The notes beneath the pieces were generated by a model. It worked only from the letters and a program-made list of their open reading frames with translations. It was not told where the DNA came from and ran no database searches. A DNA stretch of 57,877 nucleotides from Streptomyces sp. ISL-36 (GTDB taxonomy: Bacteria; Actinomycetota; Actinomycetes; Streptomycetales; Streptomycetaceae), in assembly GCF_018614205.1 (NCBI RefSeq), contig NZ_JAGGOS010000002.1:405-58281 (forward strand), in the 5' to 3' direction. Shown piece after piece: positions 16,061 through 27,430 of this stretch. Both the position numbers and the translations under genes were made by a program. Each line of letters opens with the position of its first letter. Positions within the stretch are counted from its first letter, which is position 1.

Positions 16061-18598
16061 TCAGGAGGAGCGGGCCCAGCGGGCGGCCAGGAGGAGGGCG
16101 ATGTCGTCCGGCCGGTCCACGGCCTGGCGGGCGTCGCGGATCAGCCGGTCCGCCGTCTCCGTGAGGGCGACCGATCCCGAGACGGAGAACGTGCGCCGCA
16201 GCCGCTCGACCCCCTCGTCGATGTCCCTGCCCGGGCGCTCCACCAGACCGTCCGTGAACAGTGCGAGCACCGCCCCAGGTTCCAGGATCAGCTCGGTGAC
16301 GGGGAAGGTGGCGTCGTCGTCGATGCCGAGGACGAGACCGCCGGCGAGCTCCAGGACCTGCGCCGTCCCGTCGGGCCGCCGCAGCAGCGGCTGCGGATGA
16401 CCCGCCCGTACGGCCTGAAGAGCGCCGGTCTCCGGATCGAGCACGATGTAGCAGCAGCTGGCGAACTGCCCCGGATCGAGGTCGATCAACAGCCGGTTGG
16501 TGCCCCGGACCACCTCCTGGGGCGCCAGGCCACCGAGGGCGAAGGCCCGTACGGCGCTGCGGAGCTGCCCCATGGTGGCCGCGGCGGCCACGCCGTGACC
16601 CTGCACGTCGCCCACCACCAGGGCCAGCAGCCCGTCCCCCGTCTCGATCACGTCGTACCAGTCGCCGCCCACGTCCATGCCCTGCGTGCCGGGCAGGTAG
16701 CGCGCCACCGTGTCGACCTGATCGCGGACCGGCAGCCGGTGGGGGAGCAGGGCGTCCTGCAGGCCGCGGGCGAGCGCCGCCTCGCTGTCGTAGCGCCGGG
16801 CCCGCTCCAGCGCCTGCGCGATGAGCCCCGCGAGCGCGGTCAGTACGGTGCGCTCCTCCGGGCTGAAGCCGCGCGGCCGGTCGAAGCCGAGGATGCAGGA
16901 GCCGACGGGACGGCCCGAGGCGATCAGCGGCAGAAAGGCGCGGGCGCCCGTGTGGGCGTCCAGCGGCAGGTCCGGATAGGCGCGGCTCAGCTGCTCCATC
17001 GACTCGTAGAACAGCGGACGGCCGGTGGTGAGCGTCTCCACACCGGGCAGGTGGGCGTCGAGGCCGACGCCGTCGAAGGGCTCCAGGAAGCCCGGCGGGA
17101 ACCCGGTCTCCCAGGCCAGATAGAGATGGCGGTCGCTCAGCAGGTAGATCGCCAGCTGACGGCCTCCGAACGCGGGCAGCAGCTCGTCGGTGACGACGGC
17201 GGACACCTGGCGGGCCGTGACGGCCTCGGTCAGCGCGATCGCGAGGGCCACCGGCCGGTACAGCGCCGAGGCCCGGTCCGCCGGGGAGCCCAGACCGGCG
17301 TCCGGACGGGTCACGGACGCGGGCCGGTAGGCGGGATCCGCCTCCGGCTGGAGCACCAGCGTGACGCCGTCGTGGCCGGGATAGAGGGAGACCGAGAGCC
17401 ACTCGCGCTCGGACGCGTGGGCCAGGAAGTGGACGGGCTCGTCCGACAGGAGCGCGGACCGCAGGTGCTCCTCGTGGGCGGGATGACCGAACCAGGGCAG
17501 GGCCTCCCACACCGTCCGCCCGGCGAGCGAGGCACGGGGACGGCCGAGGAGGGCCTCGGTCAGGTGGTTGACGTAGGTGATCCGGCCCAGACGGTCGATC
17601 GCCATGATGGCCCGGGGCAGCCGGTCGGTGGCGTCCGAGCCGACCAGGCCGGTGCCGAGGTCGACCAGGGAGCCGGTGAGCACACCCGGGCGACCGCTCG
17701 GGCTGGCGCGGGCGGAGACCTCCAGCAGGTGCAGTCCGCCGTCGGGCCCTTTCAGCCGGAGCCTGCGGGCCACCTGGGTGCCGGACTCGGCGGCCCGCCG
17801 GGCCATCGTCCACAGCGCATAGGTGTCCTCGGGCGCCAGGCGCTCGGTGAGCGCCTCGATGGTGCCGGGGAAGGCCGTGACGTCGCCGAGGATGGCCAGC
17901 AGCCCGGCGTCGGCGGTGACGGTCCCGGTGTCCAGGTCCCAGTCGAAGTAGCCGATCCGTACCGGCGGCGTGCCGCCCGAGGGCAGCTGGACGCAGACCG
18001 GTTCACCGGGCCATTCGACGGTCGCGCCCCGTTCGGCGAGACCGGCGAGGGCCGCCCCGAGCCGCCGGGTCTCCCGTGCCAACCGGGTGCGGTCCCGTGA
18101 GTTGACGGGGACACCGGGCGTCGGCGTCCGCAGGACCACGAGGACGCCGAAGCGTTCGCGGCCGCTGACGATCGGCGCGTACAGCGAGGCGAAGGGGAAC
18201 GGGAGGCTCGCCACCAGCTGCGGAAACTGACGCATGGCCTCCTCGACGTCGGCCAGGTGCACCGGCTGACCGGAGCGGTGGGCCTCCGCGACGGGGAACG
18301 GCCGGTTCACATGCATCCGCCACCAGGGCCGGAACAGGGGGCCCGGCAGCCCGGCGAGCACCGCCATGCGGAGCAGGCCCGGCGTCCCGGACCGCAGATA
18401 GACGCCGCCCGCGTAGCCGCCGACCGCCTCGATCGTGCGGAGCGCGGCCTCGGCCATGACCAGCGGCAGGGCGTCGAAGGGCCCCCCATCGGCGTCCGTT
18501 CTCCCGGGCGAGTCCCCGGTCTGGGCCGACGGGCCCGGGCCGGCCACGCCGTGCGACGTCACACAGCCAGCATGCTCCCGGGCCGAGGGGCCCCGCAT
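16061..18598 (-). CDS. Multisensor SpoIIE/PP2C phosphatase (GAF-PAS-PAS-GAF-PP2C)
   Basis: This protein of about 845 residues has an N-terminal GAF-like segment (about 45-190), a PAS domain around IGYFDWDLDTGTVTADAG, a second PAS near RAIMAIDRLGRITYVN, a GAF domain (about 475-640), and a C-terminal SpoIIE phosphatase. The phosphatase motifs are GGDWYDVIE, VGDVQGHGVAAAATM, AGHPQPLL and FTDGLVERPG. This cytoplasmic sensor-phosphatase class usually acts on anti-anti-sigma factors. The start is uncertain: ATG 18598 or GTG 18562, both without strong ribosome sites. It is separate in sequence from the phosphatase at 0.3 kb. Confidence 0.87.
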   Translation of the reverse strand: MRGPSAREHAGCVTSHGVAGPGPSAQTGDSPGRTDADGGPFDALPLVMAEAALRTIEAVGGYAGGVYLRSGTPGLLRMAVLAGLPGPLFRPWWRMHVNRPFPVAEAHRSGQPVHLADVEEAMRQFPQLVASLPFPFASLYAPIVSGRERFGVLVVLRTPTPGVPVNSRDRTRLARETRRLGAALAGLAERGATVEWPGEPVCVQLPSGGTPPVRIGYFDWDLDTGTVTADAGLLAILGDVTAFPGTIEALTERLAPEDTYALWTMARRAAESGTQVARRLRLKGPDGGLHLLEVSARASPSGRPGVLTGSLVDLGTGLVGSDATDRLPRAIMAIDRLGRITYVNHLTEALLGRPRASLAGRTVWEALPWFGHPAHEEHLRSALLSDEPVHFLAHASEREWLSVSLYPGHDGVTLVLQPEADPAYRPASVTRPDAGLGSPADRASALYRPVALAIALTEAVTARQVSAVVTDELLPAFGGRQLAIYLLSDRHLYLAWETGFPPGFLEPFDGVGLDAHLPGVETLTTGRPLFYESMEQLSRAYPDLPLDAHTGARAFLPLIASGRPVGSCILGFDRPRGFSPEERTVLTALAGLIAQALERARRYDSEAALARGLQDALLPHRLPVRDQVDTVARYLPGTQGMDVGGDWYDVIETGDGLLALVVGDVQGHGVAAAATMGQLRSAVRAFALGGLAPQEVVRGTNRLLIDLDPGQFASCCYIVLDPETGALQAVRAGHPQPLLRRPDGTAQVLELAGGLVLGIDDDATFPVTELILEPGAVLALFTDGLVERPGRDIDEGVERLRRTFSVSGSVALTETADRLIRDARQAVDRPDDIALLLAARWARSS

Positions 18599-18869
18599 CT
18601 CGCCGCTGCCGGGGAAGCGGGAGACGGCGCTCTTCCCGCGTCCGCCGGACATCCGCCGGACACGGTCCTGGTCGCCGCCGCTCACCCACCGTCGCGACCG
18701 TGGCGCGGGGCGTGTACCGCGCGCAGCCCGGGGCCGAGTGCGCCCGGACGTCCCGTCCAGGAGGTTGACCGGCGTGCCGTGGCTGGCGAGACTCGATCGA
18801 CGGCGACGGCGACGGCGACGGCGTGCACGGTGCGTGCGGGACGCGCGCACCTCGTGACCAGGGGGCGTG

Positions 18870-19634
18870 ATGACGGGCCAGGTTCTTCCGTACGACGTAC
18901 AGGGCAGCGGATCCCGGCGGGCGCTGGTGCTGCACAACTGGTTCGGCGACCGCACGAGTTTCGATCCGCTGCGCGCCCACCTCGACGGTGACACCGGTAC
19001 GTACGCCTTCCTCGACTGCCGTGGGTACGGGGAGGCGATCGGCACCGACGGCGCGTTCACCATGGAGGAGGTCGCGGCGGACGCCCTGGCCGTCGCCGAC
19101 GACCTGGGCTGGGACTCCTTCTCCGTGATCGGCCACTCCATGGGCGGCAAGGCGGCCCAGCTGATGCTCCTCGACGCGCCCGCGCGGGTCCGTTCGCTCA
19201 TCGGCATCTCACCGGTGTCCGCGGCGGGCTTTCCCCTCGACGGGGAGAGCTGGGAGCTGTTCGCCGGCGCCGCGGAGGATCCCGGCAACCGACGGGTCAT
19301 CATCGACACCACCACGGGCGGCCGGTACGGCGACGCCTGGCTGGGCCAGGTCGTCGAGCGCTCGCTCGAACGCTCCTCGGCCGCGGCCTTCCGTGCCTAC
19401 CTGGACTCCTGGGCCCGCACCGACTTCCATCACCGGGTCAAGGACAACCCCACCCCCGTGCTGCTCGTCGTCGGCGCCCACGACCCGGCGCTGGGCGCCG
19501 CGGCAATGGAAGCCACCTGGCTCCAGTGGTACCCGAACGCCCGTCTCGAAGTCCTCCCGGAGGCGGGCCACTACGCCCCGGAGGAGAGCCCCCGGGCGCT
19601 CGCCGAGGCGATCGAGGACTTCCTCGCCGGCTGA
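18870..19634 (+). CDS. Alpha/beta hydrolase
   Basis: The 254-residue protein shows VLHNWFGDRTSF at the oxyanion strand, the nucleophile elbow GHSMGGKAAQ, an acidic residue in VVGAHDPALG and the catalytic His in PEAGHYAPEE. It is cytoplasmic with unknown substrate, close to esterase/peroxidase-type hydrolases. The start is ATG 18870, because the GGGGG ribosome site is too close to the GTG three bases earlier. It is divergent from the multisensor phosphatase. Confidence 0.88.
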   Translation: MTGQVLPYDVQGSGSRRALVLHNWFGDRTSFDPLRAHLDGDTGTYAFLDCRGYGEAIGTDGAFTMEEVAADALAVADDLGWDSFSVIGHSMGGKAAQLMLLDAPARVRSLIGISPVSAAGFPLDGESWELFAGAAEDPGNRRVIIDTTTGGRYGDAWLGQVVERSLERSSAAAFRAYLDSWARTDFHHRVKDNPTPVLLVVGAHDPALGAAAMEATWLQWYPNARLEVLPEAGHYAPEESPRALAEAIEDFLAG

Positions 19635-19718
19635 CGGCCGAGCACGGAGCCGACTCGGCGGGGCCGGCCGCCGGCTGGGGCGACCGCAGACGGGGGCCGA
19701 GCCTGGCGGGGCCGGCCG

Positions 19719-19920
19719 TCAGTGGCGCAGGGCCCGGGGGGCGTGCTCCTCGACGGCCTTCCACAGGGCTCGCTCGGACGGGTTCACGAGCGCCCGTCCG
19801 CCCACGGTGACGTCGGCACCGTCTCGTCCCCCCGGCGACCGAGCGCACGAACGCCGCAGCTTCCGGGCTCCGCCCGATGTTCACCTCGGTGGACGTCACG
19901 GCGGCCCCGTGCGCGAGCAT
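19719..19920 (-). pseudogene. Short frameshifted reading frame, unidentified
   Basis: On the minus strand, MLAHGAAVTSTEVNIGRS and then PEAAAFVRSVAGG read with strong third-position GC. The coding signal then continues in another frame as DGADVTVGGRALVNPSE and ALWKAVEEHAPRALRH followed by a stop. The switch falls at a run of six G. I do not recognise the family. It may be a remnant or a small gene with a base error. Confidence 0.35.
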
Positions 19921-19942
19921 GGACCGGGAGAGGAAGGTGGCC

Positions 19943-20209
19943 ATGGACGCGTCCGTCATGACCGTGGTGATCGTGGCCGCGCTCCTGGTGTGCCGGTCGG
20001 CGGTGCTGGAGATGCGCGAGCCCGGCGCCGGCCGCCGCGCCTGGGCCTTCCTCCGGGACCGCCGGGCCCTCGGCGCGGGCCTGACCGCCGCCCTCCTGCT
20101 CGGCGGGTTCGGCTGGGGAACCATCGGCGCCGGCGCGGTGCCGTGGGCCTGCCTCGCCGGCGTTCTGGTGGCCTCCGTGTCCGCGCGGCGGCGCACGCCC
20201 GGCGAGTAG
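19943..20209 (+). CDS. Small two-helix membrane protein, unknown function
   Basis: The 88-residue protein starts MDASVMTVVIVAALLVCRS, a first hydrophobic helix. A basic loop (GRRAWAFLRDRRA) follows, then two further hydrophobic stretches (LTAALLLGGFGWGTIGAGAV and WACLAGVLVASVS). The start is fixed by GAGAGGAAGG shortly upstream. No family is recognised. Confidence 0.5.
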   Translation: MDASVMTVVIVAALLVCRSAVLEMREPGAGRRAWAFLRDRRALGAGLTAALLLGGFGWGTIGAGAVPWACLAGVLVASVSARRRTPGE

Positions 20210-20286
20210 GCCTCGTGGGGGCGTCGGTGGAACCGCCGGGCGTCTGACGGACCGGAACCCAGCGGAACAGGTATGTACCAGACCTC

Positions 20287-20318
20287 TTGACGGGCACTTA
20301 GTTCACTCCTTAAATCAT
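20287..20318 (+). promoter_or_regulatory. Promoter and putative ROK-type operator of the GH16 gene
   Basis: TTGACG (20287-20292) is followed after 17 bp by TTAAAT (20310-20315), a good housekeeping-type promoter. Overlapping the spacer and -10 is the AT-rich segment 20297-20318 (TTAGTTCACTCCTTAAAT). It matches 14 of 22 positions of the sequence in the ROK/importer promoter when that is read on its minus strand. Such AT-rich TTA...TAA sites are typical ROK/NagC-like operators. Confidence 0.55.
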
Positions 20319-20394
20319 GGGTGCAACAAAGCCGACTGAATGTCATGCCCATGATCTTCGGCTGTGTCCCCCACACCCGACGGAAGAGAGAGTC

Positions 20395-21675
20395 ATGCAC
20401 TCCTCCCGCTCACCACGGCGCCTGCTGTCCTCCGCCGTGGCCGCCCTCGCCCTCGCGGCGCTGGGCCTCGGCCTGGCAGGCCCCGCCCCCGACCCGTCCG
20501 GCGCCGACCACCACACCGCGTTCCGGCCCGCCGCCGAGGCCGCCGCCGTCACCTTCTCCGACGACTTCGACGGGCCCGCGGGCGCCGGCGTCGACGGCGC
20601 CAAGTGGCAGATCGAGGCCGGCGACAACGTCAACAACCACGAGCGGCAGTACTACACGGCCGGCAACCGCAACGCCGCGCTCGACGGCCAGGGCCATCTG
20701 GTCATCACCGCCCGCAAGGAGAACCCGGGCAACTACCAGTGCTGGTACGGGCGGTGCGAGTACACCTCCGCCCGGCTGAACACGGCCGGCCGGTTCACCA
20801 CGACGTACGGCCGGGTCGAAGCCAGGATGAAGGTCCCGCGCGGACAGGGCATGTGGCCCGCGTTCTGGATGCTCGGCAACGACATCGGCCAGGTCGGCTG
20901 GCCGAATTCGGGCGAGATCGACGTCATGGAGAACGTCGGCTTCGAGCCGTCCACGGTCCACGGAACCCTGCACGGCCCCGGCTACTCAGGCTCCGGCGGC
21001 ATCGGCGCCGGATACACGCTCCCGGGCGGGCAGACCTTCGCCGACGCGTTCCACACCTTCGCCGTCGACTGGGCGCCGGGCAGGATCACCTGGTCCGTCG
21101 ACGGGACCGTCTACCAGACCCGTACGCCGGCCGACCTCGGCGGACGCACCTGGGTCTTCGACAAGCCGTTCTTCCTGATCCTCAACCTGGCGGTCGGCGG
21201 CTACTGGCCCGGCGACCCCGACGGCTCCACGGTCTTCCCGCAGCAACTCGTCGTCGACCACGTCCGGGTCACCACCGCGGACGGCCCCACCGGCGGCGGC
21301 CCGATCACCGGGATCGGTGGCAAGTGCGTCGACGTTGCCGGCGCCGGCACCGCCAACGGCACGGCGGTGCAGCTGTACGACTGCAACGGGACCGCCGCCC
21401 AGCGCTGGACGGTCGGGACCGACGGCACCGTACGGGCCCTCGGCAAGTGCCTCGACGTCGCCTCGGGCGGTACGGCCGACGGCACGGTGGTCCAACTCTG
21501 GGACTGCAACGGCACGGCCGCCCAGCGGTGGGACGCCAACGCGGCCCGGGACATCGTGAACCCCCAGTCCGGCAAGTGCCTGGACGCGACCGGCAACAGC
21601 TCCGCGAACGGCACCCGGCTGCAGATCTGGACCTGCGGCGGCGGCGCCAACCAGAAGTGGACCGTGACGCGATGA
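20395..21675 (+). CDS. Secreted GH16 endo-beta-1,3-glucanase with ricin/CBM13 module
   Basis: The 426-residue enzyme has a signal peptide (residues 1 to about 30) and a GH16 catalytic domain (about 52-285). The active-site strand is GEIDVMEN (173-180), providing Glu174, Asp176 and Glu179. After a Gly-rich linker, a ricin-type trefoil (about 300-426) has three QRW/QKW repeats that bind sugar. The E-x-D-x-x-E form with the extra Met is that of the laminarinase-like GH16 group, so beta-1,3-glucan hydrolysis is likely. The start is set by GGAAGAGAG upstream of ATG 20395. The stop overlaps an ATG (ATGA) in the frame of the following GH55-like gene. Confidence 0.92.
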   Translation: MHSSRSPRRLLSSAVAALALAALGLGLAGPAPDPSGADHHTAFRPAAEAAAVTFSDDFDGPAGAGVDGAKWQIEAGDNVNNHERQYYTAGNRNAALDGQGHLVITARKENPGNYQCWYGRCEYTSARLNTAGRFTTTYGRVEARMKVPRGQGMWPAFWMLGNDIGQVGWPNSGEIDVMENVGFEPSTVHGTLHGPGYSGSGGIGAGYTLPGGQTFADAFHTFAVDWAPGRITWSVDGTVYQTRTPADLGGRTWVFDKPFFLILNLAVGGYWPGDPDGSTVFPQQLVVDHVRVTTADGPTGGGPITGIGGKCVDVAGAGTANGTAVQLYDCNGTAAQRWTVGTDGTVRALGKCLDVASGGTADGTVVQLWDCNGTAAQRWDANAARDIVNPQSGKCLDATGNSSANGTRLQIWTCGGGANQKWTVTR

Positions 21676-21720
21676 CCGACGAACAGGACACGGCCGCCCC
21701 GGCGACCGACCAGCTCACCG

Positions 21721-21810
21721 ACAGCCAGCCGACCGACAAGCCGATCACCGACAGCCAGGTGACCGACAAGCCGATCACCGACAGCCAGGTGACCGACAAG
21801 CCGATCACCG
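21721..21810 (+). repeat. Three 30-bp tandem repeats before the GH55-like gene
   Basis: Three exact-length units (second and third identical, first with two changes) contain GACCGACAAGCCGATCACCG. Their 30-bp period keeps the downstream frame open, so they could encode a ten-residue Thr/Asp repeat (DKPITDSQVT) if translation began at ATG 21672. Confidence 0.85.
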
Positions 21811-21845
21811 TCAGCCAGCCGACCCACGACCACCGGAGGCCTCTC

Positions 21846-24045
<2,200 letters not shown>

Positions 24046-24105
24046 CCCCCGCCCCCCAGGGAGGGATCCACCCCACGAAGGCCCCCCGAAGGGACCGCTC
24101 ACACG

Positions 24106-24148
24106 AAGGGCCCCGGCCGCCGGAGAAGATCCGGTGGCCGGGGCCCTT
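24106..24148. terminator. Bidirectional terminator between GH55-like and GH1 genes
   Basis: A long near-perfect stem pairs AAGGGCCCCGGCC-CCGGA with TCCGG-GGCCGGGGCCCTT around a 5-base loop, between convergent transcription units. Confidence 0.8.
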
Positions 24149-24162
24149 CCCCGTCGCGTCAC

Positions 24163-25515
24163 TCAGCTGCCGGCCGAGGCCTCGCGGTGCGCGCGGATGA
24201 TCTCCGCGTACCGGTGTCCGCTCGTCTTGAGCGTGCGTACCTGCGTCGCGTAGTCCACGTGGACGAGCCCGAAGCGCTTGTCGTAGCCGTAGGCCCATTC
24301 GAAGTTGTCGAGCAGCGACCAGGCGTAGTAGCCGGCCAGCGGCGCCCCCTTGCGGACGGCGCGCGCGCAGGCCGCGAGGTGCTGCTCCAGGTAGCGGGTG
24401 CGCTCGGGGTCGTGGACCGCGCCGTCGGGGCCCACGGTGTCCGGGAAGGAGGAGCCGTTCTCCGTGACGTACAGCGTGCGGACGCCGTAGTCGTCGGTGA
24501 GGCGCAGCAGCAGCGCCTCCAGGCCCGAGTCGTCGACCGGCCAGTCCATGCCGGTGCGCGGGAGGCCGGGCACGCGTACCTCCCGGGCGTACGGGACGGG
24601 CCCCTCGGGGTCGTCGGCGACGACGACGGGGAAGTAGTAGTTGAGGCCGTGCCAGTCCAGCGGAGCGGCGATCGTCTCCATGTCGCCGGCCCGCTCGGGC
24701 AGTTCGACGCCGTAGAGCTCCCGCATGTCGGCGGGGAAGCCCCGGCCGTACACGGGGTCGAGCCACCAGCGGTTGGTGTGACCGTCCCCGCGGACGGCGG
24801 CCGCGACGTCCTCGGGTCGGGCCGAGGCCGCCTCCACGGTGGAGTGGTTGGTCACGAGTCCGACCCGGGCACCGGGCGCCGCCGCCCGAACGGCCTGCGT
24901 GGCGAGGCCGTGGCCGAGCAGCAGGTGGTACGAGGCGCGCACCGCGGCAGTCAGGTCGGTCAGGCCCGGGGCCATCCGGCCCTCCAGATGGCCGATCCAC
25001 GCCGAGCACAGGGGCTCGTTGAGGGTGGCCCACTGGGTGACCCGGTCGCCCAGCCGTCCGGCCACGACGGAGGCGTACGCGGCGAGATGCTCGGCGGTGT
25101 CCCGTACCGTCCAGCCGCCCCGGTCCTGCAGGGACTGGGGGAGGTCCCAGTGGTAGAGGGTCACCGACGGGGTGATGCCGGCGTCGAGCAGGCCGTCGAC
25201 CAGACGGTCGTAGAAGTCGAGGCCGGCCGCGTTGACCGGCCCGTCGCCGTCCGGCACGACGCGCGGCCAGGCGAGCGACATGCGGTACGCGTCGGTGCCG
25301 AGCCGCTTCATCAGCGAGATGTCCTCGGGCCACCGGTGGTAGTGGTCGCAGGCCTCGTCGCCGTGGTCGTCGTTGTCGACCTTGCCGGGGGTGTGGGAGA
25401 ACGTGTCCCAGATGGAGGGCGCCCGGCCGTCCTCCCCGACGGCTCCCTCGATCTGGTAGGCGGATGTGGCCGTGCCCCAGACGAAGTCGCGGGGAAAGGC
25501 TGCAAGATCGATCAC
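24163..25515 (-). CDS. GH1 beta-glucosidase
   Basis: The 450-residue intracellular enzyme has a GH1 TIM barrel with acid/base Glu167 in TLNEP and nucleophile Glu352 in YVTENG. The N-terminal signature [15 protein letters not shown] and the [13 protein letters not shown] aglycone-site strand are present. It hydrolyses beta-linked gluco-oligosaccharides after import. GTG 25515 is preceded by GAGAGG. It is the last gene of the SBP-permease-permease-GH1 operon, the same logic as cebEFG-bglC, but the divergent regulator is a ROK protein rather than CebR. Confidence 0.95.
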   Translation of the reverse strand: MIDLAAFPRDFVWGTATSAYQIEGAVGEDGRAPSIWDTFSHTPGKVDNDDHGDEACDHYHRWPEDISLMKRLGTDAYRMSLAWPRVVPDGDGPVNAAGLDFYDRLVDGLLDAGITPSVTLYHWDLPQSLQDRGGWTVRDTAEHLAAYASVVAGRLGDRVTQWATLNEPLCSAWIGHLEGRMAPGLTDLTAAVRASYHLLLGHGLATQAVRAAAPGARVGLVTNHSTVEAASARPEDVAAAVRGDGHTNRWWLDPVYGRGFPADMRELYGVELPERAGDMETIAAPLDWHGLNYYFPVVVADDPEGPVPYAREVRVPGLPRTGMDWPVDDSGLEALLLRLTDDYGVRTLYVTENGSSFPDTVGPDGAVHDPERTRYLEQHLAACARAVRKGAPLAGYYAWSLLDNFEWAYGYDKRFGLVHVDYATQVRTLKTSGHRYAEIIRAHREASAGS

Positions 25516-25553
25516 GGAGAACCTCTCGGAGGAGAACGGAGGGGTGGGAGGCG

Positions 25554-26432
25554 TCACTTGACCGCTCCGGCGGTCAGCCCGGTGACGAGATAGCGCTGGA
25601 GGAGGAGGAATCCGGCGACGACGGGCACGCTGACGACGAGCGAGGCGGCCATGACCTGGTTCCAGTACACCTCGTTCTGGGTGGAGTAGCCCTGGAGACC
25701 GACCGCGAGCGTGCGGGTGGTGTCGTCGGTCATCACCGAGGCGAACAGCACCTCGGCCCAGGCGGTCATGAAGGCGTAGACGGCGACGGCGACGATGCCG
25801 GGGATCGCCGCGGGCACGACGACCCGGAAGAGGGCGCCGAGCGGCCCGCATCCGTCGACCTCGGCCGCCTCGTCCAGGTCGCGCGGCACCGAGTCGAAGT
25901 ACCCGATGAGCATCCAGATCGAGAACGGCAGGGAGAAGGTGAGATAGGTGAGGATCAGCCCGCCCCGCGAGCCGAACAGGGCGATCCCGGTCGCGTTGCC
26001 GATGTTGACGTAGATCAGGAACAGCGGCAGCAGGAACAGGATGCCGGGGAACATCTGGGTCGACAGCACCGTCACCGTGAACACCCGCTTGCCGCGGAAG
26101 GAGTAGCGGCTGACGGCATAGGCGGCGAAGACGGCGATGACGACGGAGCAGACGGTCGCGGAGCCCGCCACGACCAGGGAGTTGACGAAGTAGTCGGCGA
26201 GCGGGACGGTCTCCCAGATGTCGAAGTACGGCTGGACCGTCACTTCCGAGGGGATCCAATGGAACGTCCCCGAGACGTCCTGCAGCGGCTTCAGGGAGCT
26301 GGAGACCATGACGTACACCGGCAGCAGGACGAAGCCGGTGAGGAGCGTGAGGAAGATCCGCCGGCTCCACAGGAAGGACCGCGGAGGCGCCATCGGGGAG
26401 CGGGGCGGCCGGGGCGCGGTGTGATCAGACAT
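25554..26432 (-). CDS. Sugar ABC permease, MalG type
   Basis: The 292-residue protein has six predicted helices. Its EAA loop ([21 protein letters not shown]) contacts the ATPase, and the C-terminus is the typical [14 protein letters not shown]. It belongs to the CUT1 importer family for oligosaccharides. It overlaps the upstream permease gene by 8 bp. No ATPase is encoded in the operon; streptomycete importers of this class usually share the MsiK ATPase encoded elsewhere. Confidence 0.93.
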   Translation of the reverse strand: MSDHTAPRPPRSPMAPPRSFLWSRRIFLTLLTGFVLLPVYVMVSSSLKPLQDVSGTFHWIPSEVTVQPYFDIWETVPLADYFVNSLVVAGSATVCSVVIAVFAAYAVSRYSFRGKRVFTVTVLSTQMFPGILFLLPLFLIYVNIGNATGIALFGSRGGLILTYLTFSLPFSIWMLIGYFDSVPRDLDEAAEVDGCGPLGALFRVVVPAAIPGIVAVAVYAFMTAWAEVLFASVMTDDTTRTLAVGLQGYSTQNEVYWNQVMAASLVVSVPVVAGFLLLQRYLVTGLTAGAVK

Positions 26433-27417
26433 CGCCCGTCCTCCTTCCTCGGGAGGTGACCAGGAGGTAGACCCCGGTCACGACGAGCAGGAAGAGGAGC
26501 AGCAGGACGGACATCGCCGCGCCCGTCCCGAAGTTCCATGTCTGGAACGACGACTGGTAGATGTGGAGCGAGATCAGGTCGGCCGCCTCGGGCGCGGCCT
26601 TGCCGAACAGCACGAACGGCGTGTTGAAGTCGTTGAACGTCCACAGGAAGAGGACCAGGACGAGAACCTGGTTGACCGGCCGCAGCGACGGCAGGGTGAT
26701 CCGGCGGATCTGCTGCCACACGCCCGCCCCGTCGAGGGCGGCGGCCTCGTAGATCTCCCGGGGGATGTTCTGCAGGCCCGCCATCATGATGAGGAAGGCG
26801 AAGGGCCAGCCCTTCCACACCGAGACGACCAGCAGCGTGACGAAACTGTTCTCGCCGATCAGCCAGAACGGCGGGCTGTCGGTGAGCCCGAGCTGGTCGT
26901 GCAGGACGTGGTTCACCAGCCCGTTGTCCCGTTGGAACATGAACGCCCAGGTGATGACCGCGGCGTAGACCGGGAGCGCGTACGGCACGAGGAAGAGCGT
27001 GCGCAGGATCCCCCGGCCCCGGAACGTCTCCTGGAGGAAGACGGCGGCCGCGGTGCCGAGCAGCCAGCACAGGCCGACGGAGAGCAGGGTGAACAGACAG
27101 GTGGTGAGGAAGGAGCTCAACAGCGCCCGCCCCAGGGGCGCGTCGACGTCGAGGGCGACGGAGTAGTTGTCCGGGCCGGCCCAGGGAGCGGTGGTCCAGT
27201 CCCGGATGAAGAACTGGGTGAGCTCCTTGAAGCTCATGGTGATGCCGATGAGCATCGGCACCAGGTGGACCAGGAGCTCCAGGAGCAGCGCGGGAAGCAG
27301 CAGCAGGTACGGGAGCGAGACACGGCGCAGCCGCCCGGGAGGGCGCGGGATGGGCGCGCTCCCGGGTGGGGACTTCCGTACCGTCCGTCCCGCCGGTTCG
27401 ATGGCGGTGGTGGTCAT
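26425..27417 (-). CDS. Sugar ABC permease, MalF type
   Basis: The 330-residue inner-membrane protein has a Pro/Arg-rich N-terminus, then six or more helices. The EAA motif is YEAAALDGAGVWQQIRRITLP, and FNDFNTPFVLFG is typical of MalF-like permeases. It pairs with the MalG-type permease downstream and the binding protein 13 bp upstream to form a CUT1 importer, presumably for glucan oligosaccharides given the GH1 partner. Confidence 0.93.
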   Translation of the reverse strand: MTTTAIEPAGRTVRKSPPGSAPIPRPPGRLRRVSLPYLLLLPALLLELLVHLVPMLIGITMSFKELTQFFIRDWTTAPWAGPDNYSVALDVDAPLGRALLSSFLTTCLFTLLSVGLCWLLGTAAAVFLQETFRGRGILRTLFLVPYALPVYAAVITWAFMFQRDNGLVNHVLHDQLGLTDSPPFWLIGENSFVTLLVVSVWKGWPFAFLIMMAGLQNIPREIYEAAALDGAGVWQQIRRITLPSLRPVNQVLVLVLFLWTFNDFNTPFVLFGKAAPEAADLISLHIYQSSFQTWNFGTGAAMSVLLLLFLLVVTGVYLLVTSRGRRTGDV

Positions 27418-27430
27418 ATCGGTGTCGGGC

